From Pyrrhosoma nymphula (taxonomy: Eukaryota; Arthropoda; Insecta; Odonata; Coenagrionidae): 64,000 nucleotides of DNA. Made by a program: the position numbers and the translations under genes. This document shows, in pieces, positions 26,460 through 36,925 of the stretch. The DNA is taken from assembly GCA_963573305.1 (NCBI GenBank), contig OY754338.1:45411531-45475530 (forward strand), given 5' to 3'. Position 1 is the first letter of the stretch. Each line of letters starts with the position of its first letter. The notes under the pieces are model-generated. The model searched no databases, had not been told where the DNA came from, and saw only the letters and a list, made by a program, of their open reading frames with translations.

Positions 26460-27188
26460 CTGAGAGAGGGAGAAATATTTCTAACACAAAGGCAAGATGA
26501 CTATTGTACATTTCCTCTCATTGCTTCTAGCCTGCTGTCAATGCTAATTGTGAATATAAACATAAATAAATAAATAAGATCAGCGGAGACTAATTAGGTC
26601 ACTTTTGAAGATTATGTGTGATCTGAAACGTGGCTGGTGGGTTACTATCATGATTTCTCATTACAATGCTAGAGTTAAGCCTATTTTGTTAAAACCTCTA
26701 TCCACGCACTAGACATGTACCCCCATGCTCCAGTCTGAAAGCCATCTCATGAATTTTGTAAGTCACAACTTTTTTTCTCCAATTGTCCTCACTTCAATAT
26801 CTAAGAAAAATTTTAAACTGGAATTGATGAATGATAATATCACAATAAGATTAACTTAAAACCCATAAAAATATGTAAGACACTGAGCTGGATTTCAATT
26901 AAAGTAGCATAATTAAAATGACGAAGAAACATTTCAGTGAACATATCTGGGGTGTGATACCCTAGATATCATTCTGCTGAGGGCCTTTTCCTTCAAATTT
27001 AATATGTGTTAGTCTCCAGAGAAATCAGCAAATGGAGCATGCAAAATGGACCGCATAAAAATTATTTCACGAACATTTCCTGGTGTTTATTTGGAAGATG
27101 CAACGAAATATCAAAAATTAGTTTCTTCAAAATTATAAATCGGTTTGGCAAAGGCAAGCATGAGTTTAGAGACTTATTAAAACCTTAC

Positions 27189-27299
27189 CTGAGGTTCAAG
27201 AAATCACAAGTCCAAGGCATAACAACTGTATTGCTATGGTATGGGTCTGAAATGGCATCTCTGGAAGGTCTAGGTGACACCGTTACTGTCAATGGCCAA
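27189..27299 (-). CDS. Internal coding exon of an unidentified host gene (exon n)
   Basis: On the minus strand, TTTCTTTTACAATTTGCAG ends at 27300 and the exon ends at CCTCAG with donor GTAAGG from 27188. The 111-bp exon starts with the last base of a codon, carries 36 codons and ends with two bases (AG). The next exon supplies one base, so the junction codon reads AGT, serine. The product includes WPLTVTVSPRPSRDAISDPY and NTVVMPWTCDFLNL. Two independent splice pairs in the same phase make a true gene likely. The intron between the two exons is about 730 bp. The protein is not recognised, and upstream exons were not found in 27.3-28.2 kb. Confidence 0.7.
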
Positions 27300-27316
27300 C
27301 TGCAAATTGTAAAAGA

Positions 27317-27766
27317 AAAAGTGTTTCACAGTAAACCACTCCCAATAAAATTGGTATTAACTGTTACTACCTTTCTACTTTACTTTTGTGATTGAAATTT
27401 GGCTTATTATTGCATTAGTTAGGTACTTTTTGTAGGTGGACAATGGCCATTAAATGGTAAATAACTATATGAAAAATAATGAGATTACCTTTCTCTTGTT
27501 ATGCATGATATTTAAAACGAGGATCAGAGAACACAAATGTTTTACAAATAAGAGATAGAATTTGGGTAACTTAAGGGAATACACAACTATACCAAGATGC
27601 AGAGGATTTTTATAATAATTTTACTAAAAATTAAGGATCACCCTGATGGAGCAAGCCTCGTTTCAGACCTTTCGTGGATCAAAATTTGTTGCTTTGGGTT
27701 TTAATGATCTCCAACGTAGAAGTATATTGTGAATCATCAAAGCTCAGACCTTTAGCCCAAGACAAA
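27317..27766. other. Probable intron
   Basis: This is AT-rich sequence upstream of the exon on the minus strand. I see no further exon with both splice signals. Confidence 0.4.
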
Positions 27767-27916
27767 TACAAACCCATGCCCAAGTTGAGAGTCGAACCTG
27801 CAACCTTAAGATTGTCAGGCTGCCACGTTACGAAACTGGCTTACAAACCCATGCCCAAATTGAGAGTCGAACCTGCAACCTTAAGATTGTCAGGCTGCCA
27901 CGTTACGAAACTGGCT
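27767..27916 (-). repeat. tRNA-derived SINE-like segment in tandem duplicate
   Basis: A 75-bp unit occurs twice (27767-27841 and 27842-27916) with one visible mismatch (CAAGTTGAG against CAAATTGAG). On the minus strand it holds GGTTGCAGGTTCGACTC, which fits the RNA polymerase III B box and T-loop, and upstream GGTAAGCCAGTTTCGTAACG, which resembles an A box. The anticodon arm does not fold with the standard 5-bp stem and 7-base loop, so this is a tRNA-derived repeat rather than a tRNA gene. The near identity of the two units points to a recent duplication or a dimeric head. Confidence 0.6.
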
Positions 27917-28221
27917 TACCGGAGCAGACATTTGACTTGAAGAGTGGGATTAACATACGAACATAAGTTTCTGAGTAAATTACACGGGTAGGAACGAAAA
28001 TAAAATAGTCATCTAAAAAAGTAAAATCGGAGGAATTTAGAGTGTGACATGAATAGAAAGATAGTCGTAAGGTAATCTCGGAGTCACAGAAATGGGATAA
28101 TTAAGGATTAAAGCGGAAAATATTGAAGCTTTTCATAAAAGCATGCACCACATTTGCTGGACCACCGGCTCGTAAAAAGCTCTCCGAATTTTCGGGGTTA
28201 GAATTGAGGAAAAAATACAAC

Positions 28222-28226
28222 CGACG
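28222..28226. repeat. Transib target-site duplication, left
   Basis: CGACG lies directly outside the left inverted repeat and is repeated at 31217-31221. Five-base CGNCG-like duplications are typical of Transib. Confidence 0.85.
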
Positions 28227-28262
28227 CACAGTGGGGTATTTGACCCCAAATCATGGCCAAAA
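28227..28262 (+). repeat. Transib left terminal inverted repeat, RSS-like
   Basis: The repeat begins with CACAGTG, identical to the consensus heptamer of V(D)J recombination signals. After a spacer of exactly 23 bases (28234-28256) comes CCAAAACCC (28257-28265), which matches the consensus nonamer ACAAAAACC at seven of nine positions. The 36 bases are repeated exactly, inverted, at 31181-31216. Confidence 0.9.
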
Positions 28263-28964
28263 CCCAAAAATTAAAATACTTTAAAAGAATTAAAAAATGA
28301 TGATTTTGGTTTGTTAGAAGGTCAAGGGAACCGATGTAAACAAATTCCGGCGGCTAAAGCGATTTTGTAATAAAATTTGTAAAGCAAATATTGTAAGCTT
28401 AAGTCAGTCGAAATTTGACGGACGAGTGAGTCGAACGTGGTTTATTTGCAGGCGCAGTGTTATCTTCATTATTTTATAACAGTTCAGTTTACGTTCGGAA
28501 CGGCGAAATATTTTGCTGCCCTTCAGTCATGGGTACGTTTCTCATTTAAATATTTTTTAAAGCTTAAAATTGTCACTATTTTTTTAACTATATGTACGTT
28601 AAGGAATAAAATTTCCTAAATTAAGTGTCAAAAGTTATAAAACGCATAAAAGGAGGTTAGTTTGTTAATGTGTCGGGTCTGGTCGGGCAAAAGTTTTGAT
28701 TGTACATAAAAAAACAGTCTTTGATTTACATATTTCCGCAGAAAAAACTTGCCCATATTTGCCCTTTTTTTCTTTTGTATTTTCAACTTTAGGTGTAATC
28801 TTTGTTTCCTGCATAAAACGAGTACACTCACAGTTACTATGTACAATAGCTAGAGGTAAAGAGATTACACGTTTCGATTTATGGATGTTAATTTGTAATA
28901 AACATGCATCGAGAACACGTAATGATTGATATTGGTATGCAATTTTCTACAAGGCTATGGTAAC

Positions 28965-29593
28965 ACCGATGATGGTAATACATCTAGGCGGTTTTTGCTG
29001 ATCCTGACACTTCTGCACGTATAACGGGAGTGGATTTGACTTTGATAAAAAATGCGGAATCAGTTTAGAGACAATTAATTTCTAGTGGTCACAAAATTGA
29101 AGTAAATAAATTTAAGAAATTTGCAAACGATACCGCAAAAATGTATGTAAAATTATACCGTTGGTATCCTATGACACCAACCTTTCATAAAATACTGATT
29201 TATGGCCCCGCGATAATTCGGTATGCTATTTTACCAATTGGGCAACTCTCCGAAGAAACAGCCGAGGCTAGAAACAAACATTTTAAATTGTATAGATTGC
29301 ACTTTTCTATAAAGTCTTCACGGACTTAATGCAACAGGGATGTCCTAAATAGACGTTTGCTGACCTCAGAACCATTTCTGAGTTGCTCAAGGAAAAGGAC
29401 AACAAAAAGAAGATAACCATTCAGCAAAGAAGCTCTTGATCTTCTCTTGCATGGTACACCAACTCAAACCCATTCACCCGGTCATCCAACAGAGCACTAC
29501 GAAGCTGAAGAAGTTGAAGATAAAAGTGAAGAAGAAGAAAGTGGAGAAGAAGAAATTTAAGAAGATGAAAGTGAAGAAGATGATGATTTTTAA
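28965..29593 (+). pseudogene. Transib transposase, C-terminal remnant (RAG1-like)
   Basis: The readable pieces are, in order, DDGNTSRRF; then, after a one-base frame change near 28997, ADPDTSARITGVDLTLIK; an in-frame TAG near 29066; SSGHKIEVNKFKKFANDTAK; WYPMTPTFHKILIYG; LPIGQLSEETAEARNKHFK; and LLTSEPF and SKEALDLLL before an acidic tail and stop. The order and spacing match the C-terminal catalytic half of Transib transposases. The glutamate in AEARNK falls where the third acidic residue of the DDE site lies, equivalent to RAG1 E962. The two catalytic aspartates lie upstream in Transib and are not visible here. At least one frameshift and two stops make it a pseudogene. Confidence 0.85.
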
Positions 29594-31180
29594 TATTTAT
29601 GACTGATTGTGGCAATTGTCACAGTCACAAATAACTTATGGCTTACACTGTTGGGAAGGAGTCTATAGCAATTCAATCAACCCTGTGCTATTTATGCAAA
29701 AGCGAATGGTGCACAAAAACAGATTATCTCATGCATTTCCATTGGTCTTCGAGTTTAATGTTTAGCCTCTCAGATACTGGTATTTTTATAAAATATTAAA
29801 GCACTTCTATTTGAGAAGTGGCGATGAAGAAAATTTGCTACCTTAGACCCACGATTTCGGTTTGCGGGAAAGATATGCTGTAACTTTACCTAAACCCTGA
29901 CTGGCTTTATTTCAAAGAAGTTTTGTGTATGTGTCCCGTAAAATATTTAATGTCCTTCCCGTGCATATAAAGGTAGCAAAAAATATACGAAAATTTCTTA
30001 ACTTGACAAGATACTGGTTATTACAGATAAATAATATTGAAGTTTTATTTTGTTTCATCCATGTAATTTCAATAGAATTAAATGGTAAATAATGAAGCTT
30101 TTTGTGAAATTTTTGTTGTTGAAAGCAAGCACCTGTGTCATAAATAATTCATTTTTTGTTAAAAATTCGCGGCACAAGTGTAGCCCCGTAATGGTATGTT
30201 TCTTTTCTAATTGTGTGTTAATGTACTTTCTCATTAAAATATTGTAAGAAATGCATTTTTCTGTTTTAGAATGCCATGTAAATTTCATTGAATTTTTGAG
30301 ATGTATTTTGTGTGTGTATCAATGTAAATTCCTACTTTCACTATATAGTAGAAAAACATTTTATAATTTAATTATGCTCTTCGTTGGAAAACAGTTTTTG
30401 CATGGACAATAAGAAGGTAACCCCGTTACAGGTTTATCCTTGGGGGTTGCCTAACAATTTATTTCCAATATTGTAAAATTAATTGAAAAAATAAATTATT
30501 CTCACTCACTTTTTAAAAAAACTCACTTTTTGGTCTAATTATGACTTCTAATAAAATGTTAATCAAAAATTTCAGCAATTATTTCCTAACAGTAGTTTCT
30601 AACAACAGCAATGAGCATTTAGTTTACCTAGCATTTTAACTAGCTTTGTTTTTATTCTTTTCGCAAGACCTTGCACTTCTTCATAAGTATAATCGGCTTC
30701 AGTACTCATAGATTTAATCCTAACGGCCTCTAAAATAAATTTATACCCATATTATGTATCAAACTACGTAGGCCATGATTGTAGTTACAACTTGTAGGAA
30801 GCCGATTTCTCGGTTATAATGGAGCAATCATAAGCCAAAGTTTATAAATATTTTCTCACAAATAAAAGGAGATAAAAATATTTCTTTTCAATCATAACAC
30901 AGAATCACACCTCCATCATTAAATAAAAAAACAGCAGGTCTCTATCTTTAATAGTATTCCCGTAGTTGAGTGTTGAATGAACGCGGACACGTCCGCCGGA
31001 GCGCCAGAAACGGCCACGAAAAACCGCGGTACCATAACGCCTTAAGAAAACCATATATGTTGGTTAATGCAATAATTGTGTTGTATTTTAGTATGTTACA
31101 CCATAAAATAAAAGTATAAACACAATTGTTTTGTACAAGTAGTTTTGTACTATAATTCAACAGTATTGGGCGGTAAATAA

Positions 31181-31216
31181 TTTTGGCCATGATTTGGGGT
31201 CAAATACCCCACTGTG
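31181..31216 (-). repeat. Transib right terminal inverted repeat, RSS-like heptamer
   Basis: This is the exact complement of the left repeat and ends in CACTGTG. The 23-base-spaced nonamer position reads CCAAAATTA on the minus strand, matching only five of nine consensus bases, so the two ends are not equally RSS-like. The duplicated CGACG follows at 31217-31221. Confidence 0.9.
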
Positions 31217-31231
31217 CGACGTCGCGACGAC

Positions 31232-31251
31232 GGAACCGACGCATCGGTTCC
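31232..31251. repeat. Small perfect palindrome beside the Transib
   Basis: GGAACCGA and TCGGTTCC form 8-bp arms around CGCA, 11 bp beyond the right target duplication. Its function is unknown. Confidence 0.6.
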
Positions 31252-31254
31252 CTC

Positions 31255-32105
31255 GTAGCACACTTCCTGGACATTGTGCCTTGAAGGCACCTCGGAGGCA
31301 CCTAAAAAGGCACATAAGGCACCTTTAATAGGCACATTGAAGGCAACTTTTAGGCGCCTTTTTCACGGAGCTAAGGTGCGCCTTCAAGGTGCCTTAAAAA
31401 AGCACCATGTAATGTAAAAATATTTTTCATTGAAGTAACGATGATTAGGGAACAATATATGAAAATTTAAACAATAAAAACCTTGAAAAATATATCTAAA
31501 AAGTTTCTGTCAGTGGAGATTATCGCCTTACCCACTGGGCCAACGCCGCCACGTTGGTTATGGTATTCTACTGAGGTTACATGCCGCGACATGCTTTTTT
31601 ACGATTTTTAAATACTTTTTCTCGAAATTTACGGGAGGTAAGTCGTCTCGCTTCGGCATATTGAATAAATAATCATGAACTACTGAATCAGAAAATTTGA
31701 GCTCAATTGACCGCCCAACGGTCGTGTATTCCCCTTAAGTAGATATGAGGACACTTTTTATATTGGTAAGATACTTCTGCAATGATAATAGGTACAACGA
31801 AAGTGTCTAATTTAAGATAGAAATCAATTAGCACATAAAAAAGTGCATATGATTATTTATAGTCCTTGAAAAAATAATGTTTCCAATTGATTAACAATTG
31901 GCAATTTAATCCAACAACATAGTCGCCCGATTTATACTGGTAGACATATCTAGAATAACCTGCGAGGCTTTTTTAGGTACTTCTAAGGCCCCCTTAAAAG
32001 CACATATGCTTAAGTGCCTATATTGGGTGCCTTAAAGGTTACATAAAGTCATGTGCCTCATTAAGGGGCGCCTTTAAGGCGCATTTTCCAGTTAGTGTGC
32101 TACGT
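31255..32105. mobile_element. Non-autonomous inverted-repeat element with AAGGCACC arrays
   Basis: Both ends carry the same word in opposite orientation: GTAGCACACTTCCTGGACA on the left and, complemented, GTAGCACACTAACTGGAAAA on the right. Each end is followed inward for about 130-150 bp by repeated variants of AAGGCACC and AAGGCGCC. The centre (about 31400-31940) is ordinary AT-rich DNA with no transposase. The bases outside are compatible with a TA or CG duplication, but short palindromic flanks make this ambiguous. I cannot name the superfamily. Confidence 0.6.
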
Positions 32106-32122
32106 GGGCTAGCGTTAACAAT

Positions 32123-32635
32123 TTATGGGAAGAAAATTAGAGTAAATATTTCTAAAACTAGCAACTGCACTGAATTTGCAAATTCGCTTCTGGTAGTCTC
32201 GTGGGATTTGGTGGGTGGTTTATCCATCAGCGAGCATTGCTGGGAATTTTCACGACTTCCTTCTTCGGTGAAAAGGACCTTATTTATAATGAAGGGAAGG
32301 GACCCATGGCTACGAAATAGCGCCCCGTCACCTATAGACTTCCTTCTCCACCTGCCATTCTCTGCAGCCGGGATGTGCGATAGTTCATGGTCCAAGACCG
32401 TTGTTAATGTAGAGCCAACGCTACGAAGTGTAGTGAAGCATGGTGACAGCGGCCTCCGCGAAACACGACGCCAAGATTGGTAGGTTCGTGCAGAATGGTT
32501 AGACATTCCCAGGTTTTCCGGGCCTGAAACAACCCTGCGATATGCAAACCAAAGTTGATACGTGCTACCACTCATTACGTTTACGCCCACTAACCGAGAG
32601 TCCGACGTACAATAGAGAACCCGAACTTTCAGCAA
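32123..32635 (-). other. Unidentified GC-richer open frame (170 codons)
   Basis: This is the longest open frame in the window. The region is visibly richer in GC than its surroundings, and the antisense frame (plus, 32097-32483) is also largely open. The frame begins at a TTG; the first ATG in frame lies near 32574. Recognisable segments are LDHELSHIPAAENGRWRRKS, GDGALFRSHGSLPFIINKVL and SLMDKPPTKSHETTRSEFAN. I know no family with these. GGGCTAGCGTTAAC near 32106 and its rough inverted counterpart near 32670-32685 (GGTTAGCGTTAGCC) may be ends of a repeat that contains it, so a mobile element is more likely than a host gene. Confidence 0.35.
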
Positions 32636-32690
32636 GCATCAAGTAAACACAAAAGCTACATCATCTTGCGGTTAGCGTTAGCCAGTAATT

Positions 32691-34157
32691 GTGAAACCGG
32701 GTCCATCTTGTGGGCCCGATGTACGGAGTAAGTAGTTGTTAGTTGTTGTACTAGGACAGCGGTTTCCAATATTTGGTACGCGAGCCCTGAAGGGTATGTG
32801 CTTGGTGATTTACTGGTATGTAAAAAAATTAAAAATGGCGTTAACGTTTTCGAATTTTTCCGTTATGCATTGAGCATTATGGTTTCAAAATCTATCCTCT
32901 ACGAAAATAAATCTTGACATATTCAGGACAGAGTATACATCAACATTAAAAAATAAATTCACGTGCACCACTTAAGGTGCGAATTCAATTGGAAAAATGG
33001 CTGCCACAGGAAAACAATAGGGATAAATTGCTAAATGGTCACCTTCAACGGTCAATGCATGCCCCCGAAAATAATATTTTTTCTAATGGCCATGCAACCA
33101 TTTATGTTTCACTCGATGATTTCACATGGAATGACGCTAAATTCATTCTGGAATAGTGGCATAAATATAATAAATGTATATTTTACAGACTAGGGGTCAA
33201 TTTAGGAAAATAACTAACAAAGGGTTATGAAAGTCAAAAGAGGTAGGGAACTTCGATGCTAGGGCCAAAAAGGATAAGCTTATGAACAAGGTTCTAAACA
33301 GTGGATATTAAGTTCGTACGGGTTTGGTCTCGGCATATCGGGTACCGGATATCGGACGAGAGGCATCGGCGTCATTACGACTGATGAGAAGTGGGAAGCA
33401 CTCCCCTCTTATTCTTTCAGTCCGAGGGTTTTCTTGCTGTTGTGCTCAATGGCCAGTGACAACAAATTAATTAAAAAAATCCCTTCCTAGAATAGCTTGG
33501 GCCAAACCGACCGATATTTAGCGGCCCGATTTATCGGTCTGACGATGGATATATGGGGTGATATGCCCCAAAGCGATAAATCACATCACAATGCATAGTC
33601 GATTGCGGTTCTCAAGCGGCACCAGTAGACCGACCGGTACATGGGCCGTGACAGACAATACTTAGAAACCTGCTCGTAACAAATTCTAACACAAAAAACT
33701 ATGGTTTGAAAAGTAGGCATCACTACTTATACGGAATAAAATTTCAACTGGGAAACGAATTAATTCAACTAAAAAATAGGCCCAAGCCAGATAACGAAAT
33801 ATCAACGAACGAGTTATCAACTTGATAGAGCCACTAGGTAGAACCCTAAAGGGTTCGAAACTCGCCTCGGAGTGACTTATTCCAGGAACTCTTAAAACTT
33901 AAATATAACATCTTTGAAGTGGGTTTAATAAACGAGATGAAGAAAATAGGGTTTCCAGGTTAGTTTTACTGTAATTCAGTCTTGAAAATGGAGATTTTAG
34001 TATGGGCTCGAATGGAGATTGCTCCGATGACAGCAGAAAAACGTCAGGTTGAACGAGAAAGCAATAAATAATCTTGTAATTAAAACCGTATATAAGAATC
34101 AAAAAGCCTTGGGAAATTGAATAAAAATAATATATAGGGATCCTACCACCGATATAT
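32691..34157. other. No gene seen
   Basis: The DNA is AT-rich except for about 33300-33670, where words such as GGTACCGGATATCGG and CCGACCGATATTTAGCGG give a GC-richer patch. I see no open frame of note and no repeat boundary. Confidence 0.45.
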
Positions 34158-36780
34158 TTAACCCGGCGTTACTCGCGCGGGGTGCCCTGAATATCCCACC
34201 CTATTTGTCATTGCATCATTTTTTTAGTCTATTTCACTGACCTCTCTTCTTCAGTAGCTGGAATGTGATATGTTTTCTTTCTTTTGACACCAGCATTTTC
34301 AGGCATGTATTGTAAACAACCAGCGTAGTAGCCTCAAAAGGGGACAATGTTCGTTCTACCAAATTTCCTACGGCCAATGTTTACTCCAAACCTCATTGTT
34401 TTTTGTTGCAACTTTGTAACTGTGAAATGCTTGTTACAATATAACATTCATATTCGTAATTTTACTTTTACCTATTGGAGACCGCCTCTCAAACCATTCG
34501 CCATATTCTCACTCCCGGCGTTACTCACGCGGGGTTTCCTGAACACCCCAGTTGTCTCCGCGCCGTAGACTCCTCGGCATGTGCTTTTTGTGAGGTAGGT
34601 TTTTCTTGATATTATCCTACCATTGAACAATATTGATGAAATAGTAAATATATTCATGGTTTATTTATCATAATCTCTTATCTAAATTTCAGATTTTCTG
34701 CTCGGTTTGACTACTTACAACTTTTTCGAAGATATTATTTTATTTATCTCCATATTACCATTCATAACCTCATATCGAGTGTATTAGGTCACCCAATAAA
34801 AGGTAATTATCTAATATTGAAAGCTTAATTTTTATAGATTTACCTACTACTAAAATATAATTCAGAAACATGGTTTTTATGGGTTACTACTTTGCATGGT
34901 ATAACTCCATGTTAGAAGGAATATTTTTTTGTGCTTATTGCTTTGAATTCATTCTTGTGTCGGTGCAATGGAACAATGTGTTTGTATATTTTAATACCTA
35001 TCTACCATTCTTTAGCTAGTGAAATTTATTGCAAAATCAAAGTTATGCTTTTATTTATTACCTGTACATGCCGAAAAATCTAGAGAAGGAATGAGAAAGA
35101 ATAATGAGACTTTTGAATAAATCATCCGATGAAGAATTAACTGACCCGGACGATATTCATTCTTATGATTGCGTTGGATCTTCTGAAAACGACACCAAAA
35201 CATAGAAGGAGGCTGACATTTCCGAAATTTACTGTTCATTGAAAATTACAATCTTTTATTGGGGAAATAAATCACAACTACACGGAGCGAAAAGGAACTG
35301 CACTCAAATGTCAGAACACCAAAATGGAATACAATTTCCAAAAAGCCTGGTTTCAAAGGTATAAAAGAAAATATGAAGAGCCATATCTATTGATAGGCAA
35401 GTGATAAATACAATTACTGTATGCACAAATATTCAAATTCAAAACGTAGATGTGAATTATTTGCGTGCGAGAGATGCCAGGCCAACTGAAGAGGGGGAGA
35501 AATTGAATGTTTCATAGTGCTTCTGCTCTTCGAGGGAACAAATAGATCTGGGCGACAACATATAAAGGATTTATGGGATCGAGATTGCTTCAGTGCTGAT
35601 ATATTTTACGCGTCTAAGAATTATCAAAGATTCTGTTTTCTTTTGCAGTGTCTCAGATTTTATGACATAAAAAGTAGGGTAGAAAGAAAAATTATAGATA
35701 AATTAACTCCGATTTGTCAATATTTTGGAATGCTGGTGTAAAAGTTTCAGGATAACTATGCCATATCGGAGTACACCAAGGTAGACGAGCAATTAGTCAG
35801 CTTTAGGGGAAGATGTTTATTCAGGCAATACGTCCCAAATTAACCTGCAAGTAATGGCTTCAAAATATTGGCATTGGTTGACGATAATGTATTCTATAGT
35901 TTCAATTTGGAGGTATATACAGGTAGTCAACCCGAAGGACCCTACGAAGTAGACAAAACTCCTAAAGAGGTGATGAAGCGCTTAGTGGAACCAATTTTAT
36001 GGACGTGGAGAAACATCACGCCTGAAAATTGGTTGCAAGTGTTCCCCTAGGAGAGGATTTGTTACAAAGTAAATTGACACTGGTGGGAACTCTGAAAAAA
36101 ATTGAATTGCTACCTTAAATGGTTTGCACAAAACAGAGGGAGGAGAATTTATTGCAAATAAATTATTATAAAGCTCTTAGGACTTAGAAAGAGCATGACT
36201 ATCTTATCATATATTCCCAAAAAAAGGTAAAAATGTAATTTTTTGCCAACGATACATAGCAGTATTAGCATAGAGGGGTCGACAGGTGATAAGAAGAAAC
36301 CAGAGATAATATATTTGTATAACGTTACTAATGGCGATTGGATATTCAGAGGTATTTTTTCCACTTGATAAACGTGGCAGGCATTAGCATTTTTTGCTAT
36401 ATACAATAATGTAAATCCAAGTACATGTATAGATCAAAATTCCTACGAGAAATTTTTAGGGAATTGACAAAGTCATAAATAAGAAGAAGATCGAAAATTA
36501 AAATTATCCCTAAGGAACTGAAAAAAGATACATTATTTCAGTGATTCATCAACGTGTAAAAGTGCTATAGAAAAGAAAAAAAGGAAAAAAAAATGGAAGA
36601 TGTTTTGTATGGTCGAGGAATAAAGACATAAAAACAAAAATGTCCTGTTGCTCGGGTGGTAAGTGGGTGTGCGCGAAAGGTACGATGAATATTTGCAACT
36701 GTTGTAATCAAAAAAGGTCTAAGGCTCGTCTAAGGATCATTGAAGTTAAAAGTAAAGTTTCAAAAATACAATTTGTGATT
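34158..36780 (+). mobile_element. piggyBac-like element, decayed, 3' end not found
   Basis: A TTAA (34158-34161) is followed at once by CCCGGCGTTACTCGCGCGGG, fitting piggyBac elements, which insert at TTAA and have ends starting with CCC. A near copy, CCCGGCGTTACTCACGCGGG, recurs at 34514 inside the element. The transposase remnant lies at about 35104-36780 on the plus strand. No matching inverted end with TTAA was found on the right, where a hAT-type MITE sits at 36926-37325, so the 3' end has been lost or lies beyond recognition. Confidence 0.8.
35104..36780 (+). pseudogene. piggyBac transposase remnant (DDE_Tnp_1_7 family)
   Basis: The acidic N-terminal start MRLLNKSSDEELTDPDDIHS ends at a stop near 35203. 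After a degraded stretch, NYLRARDARPTEEGEKL and then LLLFEGTNRSGRQHIKDLW and FCFLLQCLRFYD give the conserved core. The same frame, broken by TAA at 35739 and 35840, gives KVDEQLVSFRGR (the first catalytic Asp), LVDDNVFYSFNLEVYTG and PEGPYEVDKTPKEVMKRLVE. RNITPENWLQV lies where the second catalytic Asp is expected in a DNWF-like motif, but Glu is present. After a frame change come LTLVGTLKK, RGVDR (third Asp, G-V-D) and HLINVAGIS. The C-terminal Cys-rich finger reads CCSGGKWVCAKG and NICNCCNQK. Several stops and frameshifts make it nonfunctional. Confidence 0.85.
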
Positions 36781-36925
36781 TTTTTTTAAATCTGCACGAT
36801 GTATTTTTGATAGGTTATGGCAAAATTTGTTACGCGGTGACAACGGACAACGGTGCCTATGCCACCATAAATGTATTATTAGTTGTTCATATTCAAGACT
36901 CTGAGAAAGTAATTTACGTAAGAGA

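Larger units (their letters stand above)
28227..31216 (+). mobile_element. Transib DNA transposon, decayed
   Basis: The element is 2990 bp, which is a usual length for an autonomous Transib. It is bounded by perfect 36-bp inverted repeats starting CACAGTG and flanked by CGACG on both sides. The plus strand encodes the C-terminal part of a Transib transposase between about 28965 and 29593. Only about 630 bp of coding sequence is recognisable, where about 2.1 kb would be expected, so much of the N-terminal half has been deleted or has decayed. The 1.6 kb after the stop codon is anonymous AT-rich DNA, perhaps containing later insertions. The perfect ends suggest that the copy moved relatively recently compared with its coding decay, or was mobilised in trans. 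Confidence 0.9.

Noticed and set aside
27006..27395. Tc1/mariner-like transposase on the plus strand
   Set aside because: The similarity was vague, and the frame is antisense to the well-supported exon at 27189-27299 with clean splice sites.
27774..27916. tRNA gene pair
   Set aside because: The B box is good, but the anticodon arm and acceptor stem do not fold properly, so a SINE-like repeat is the better reading.
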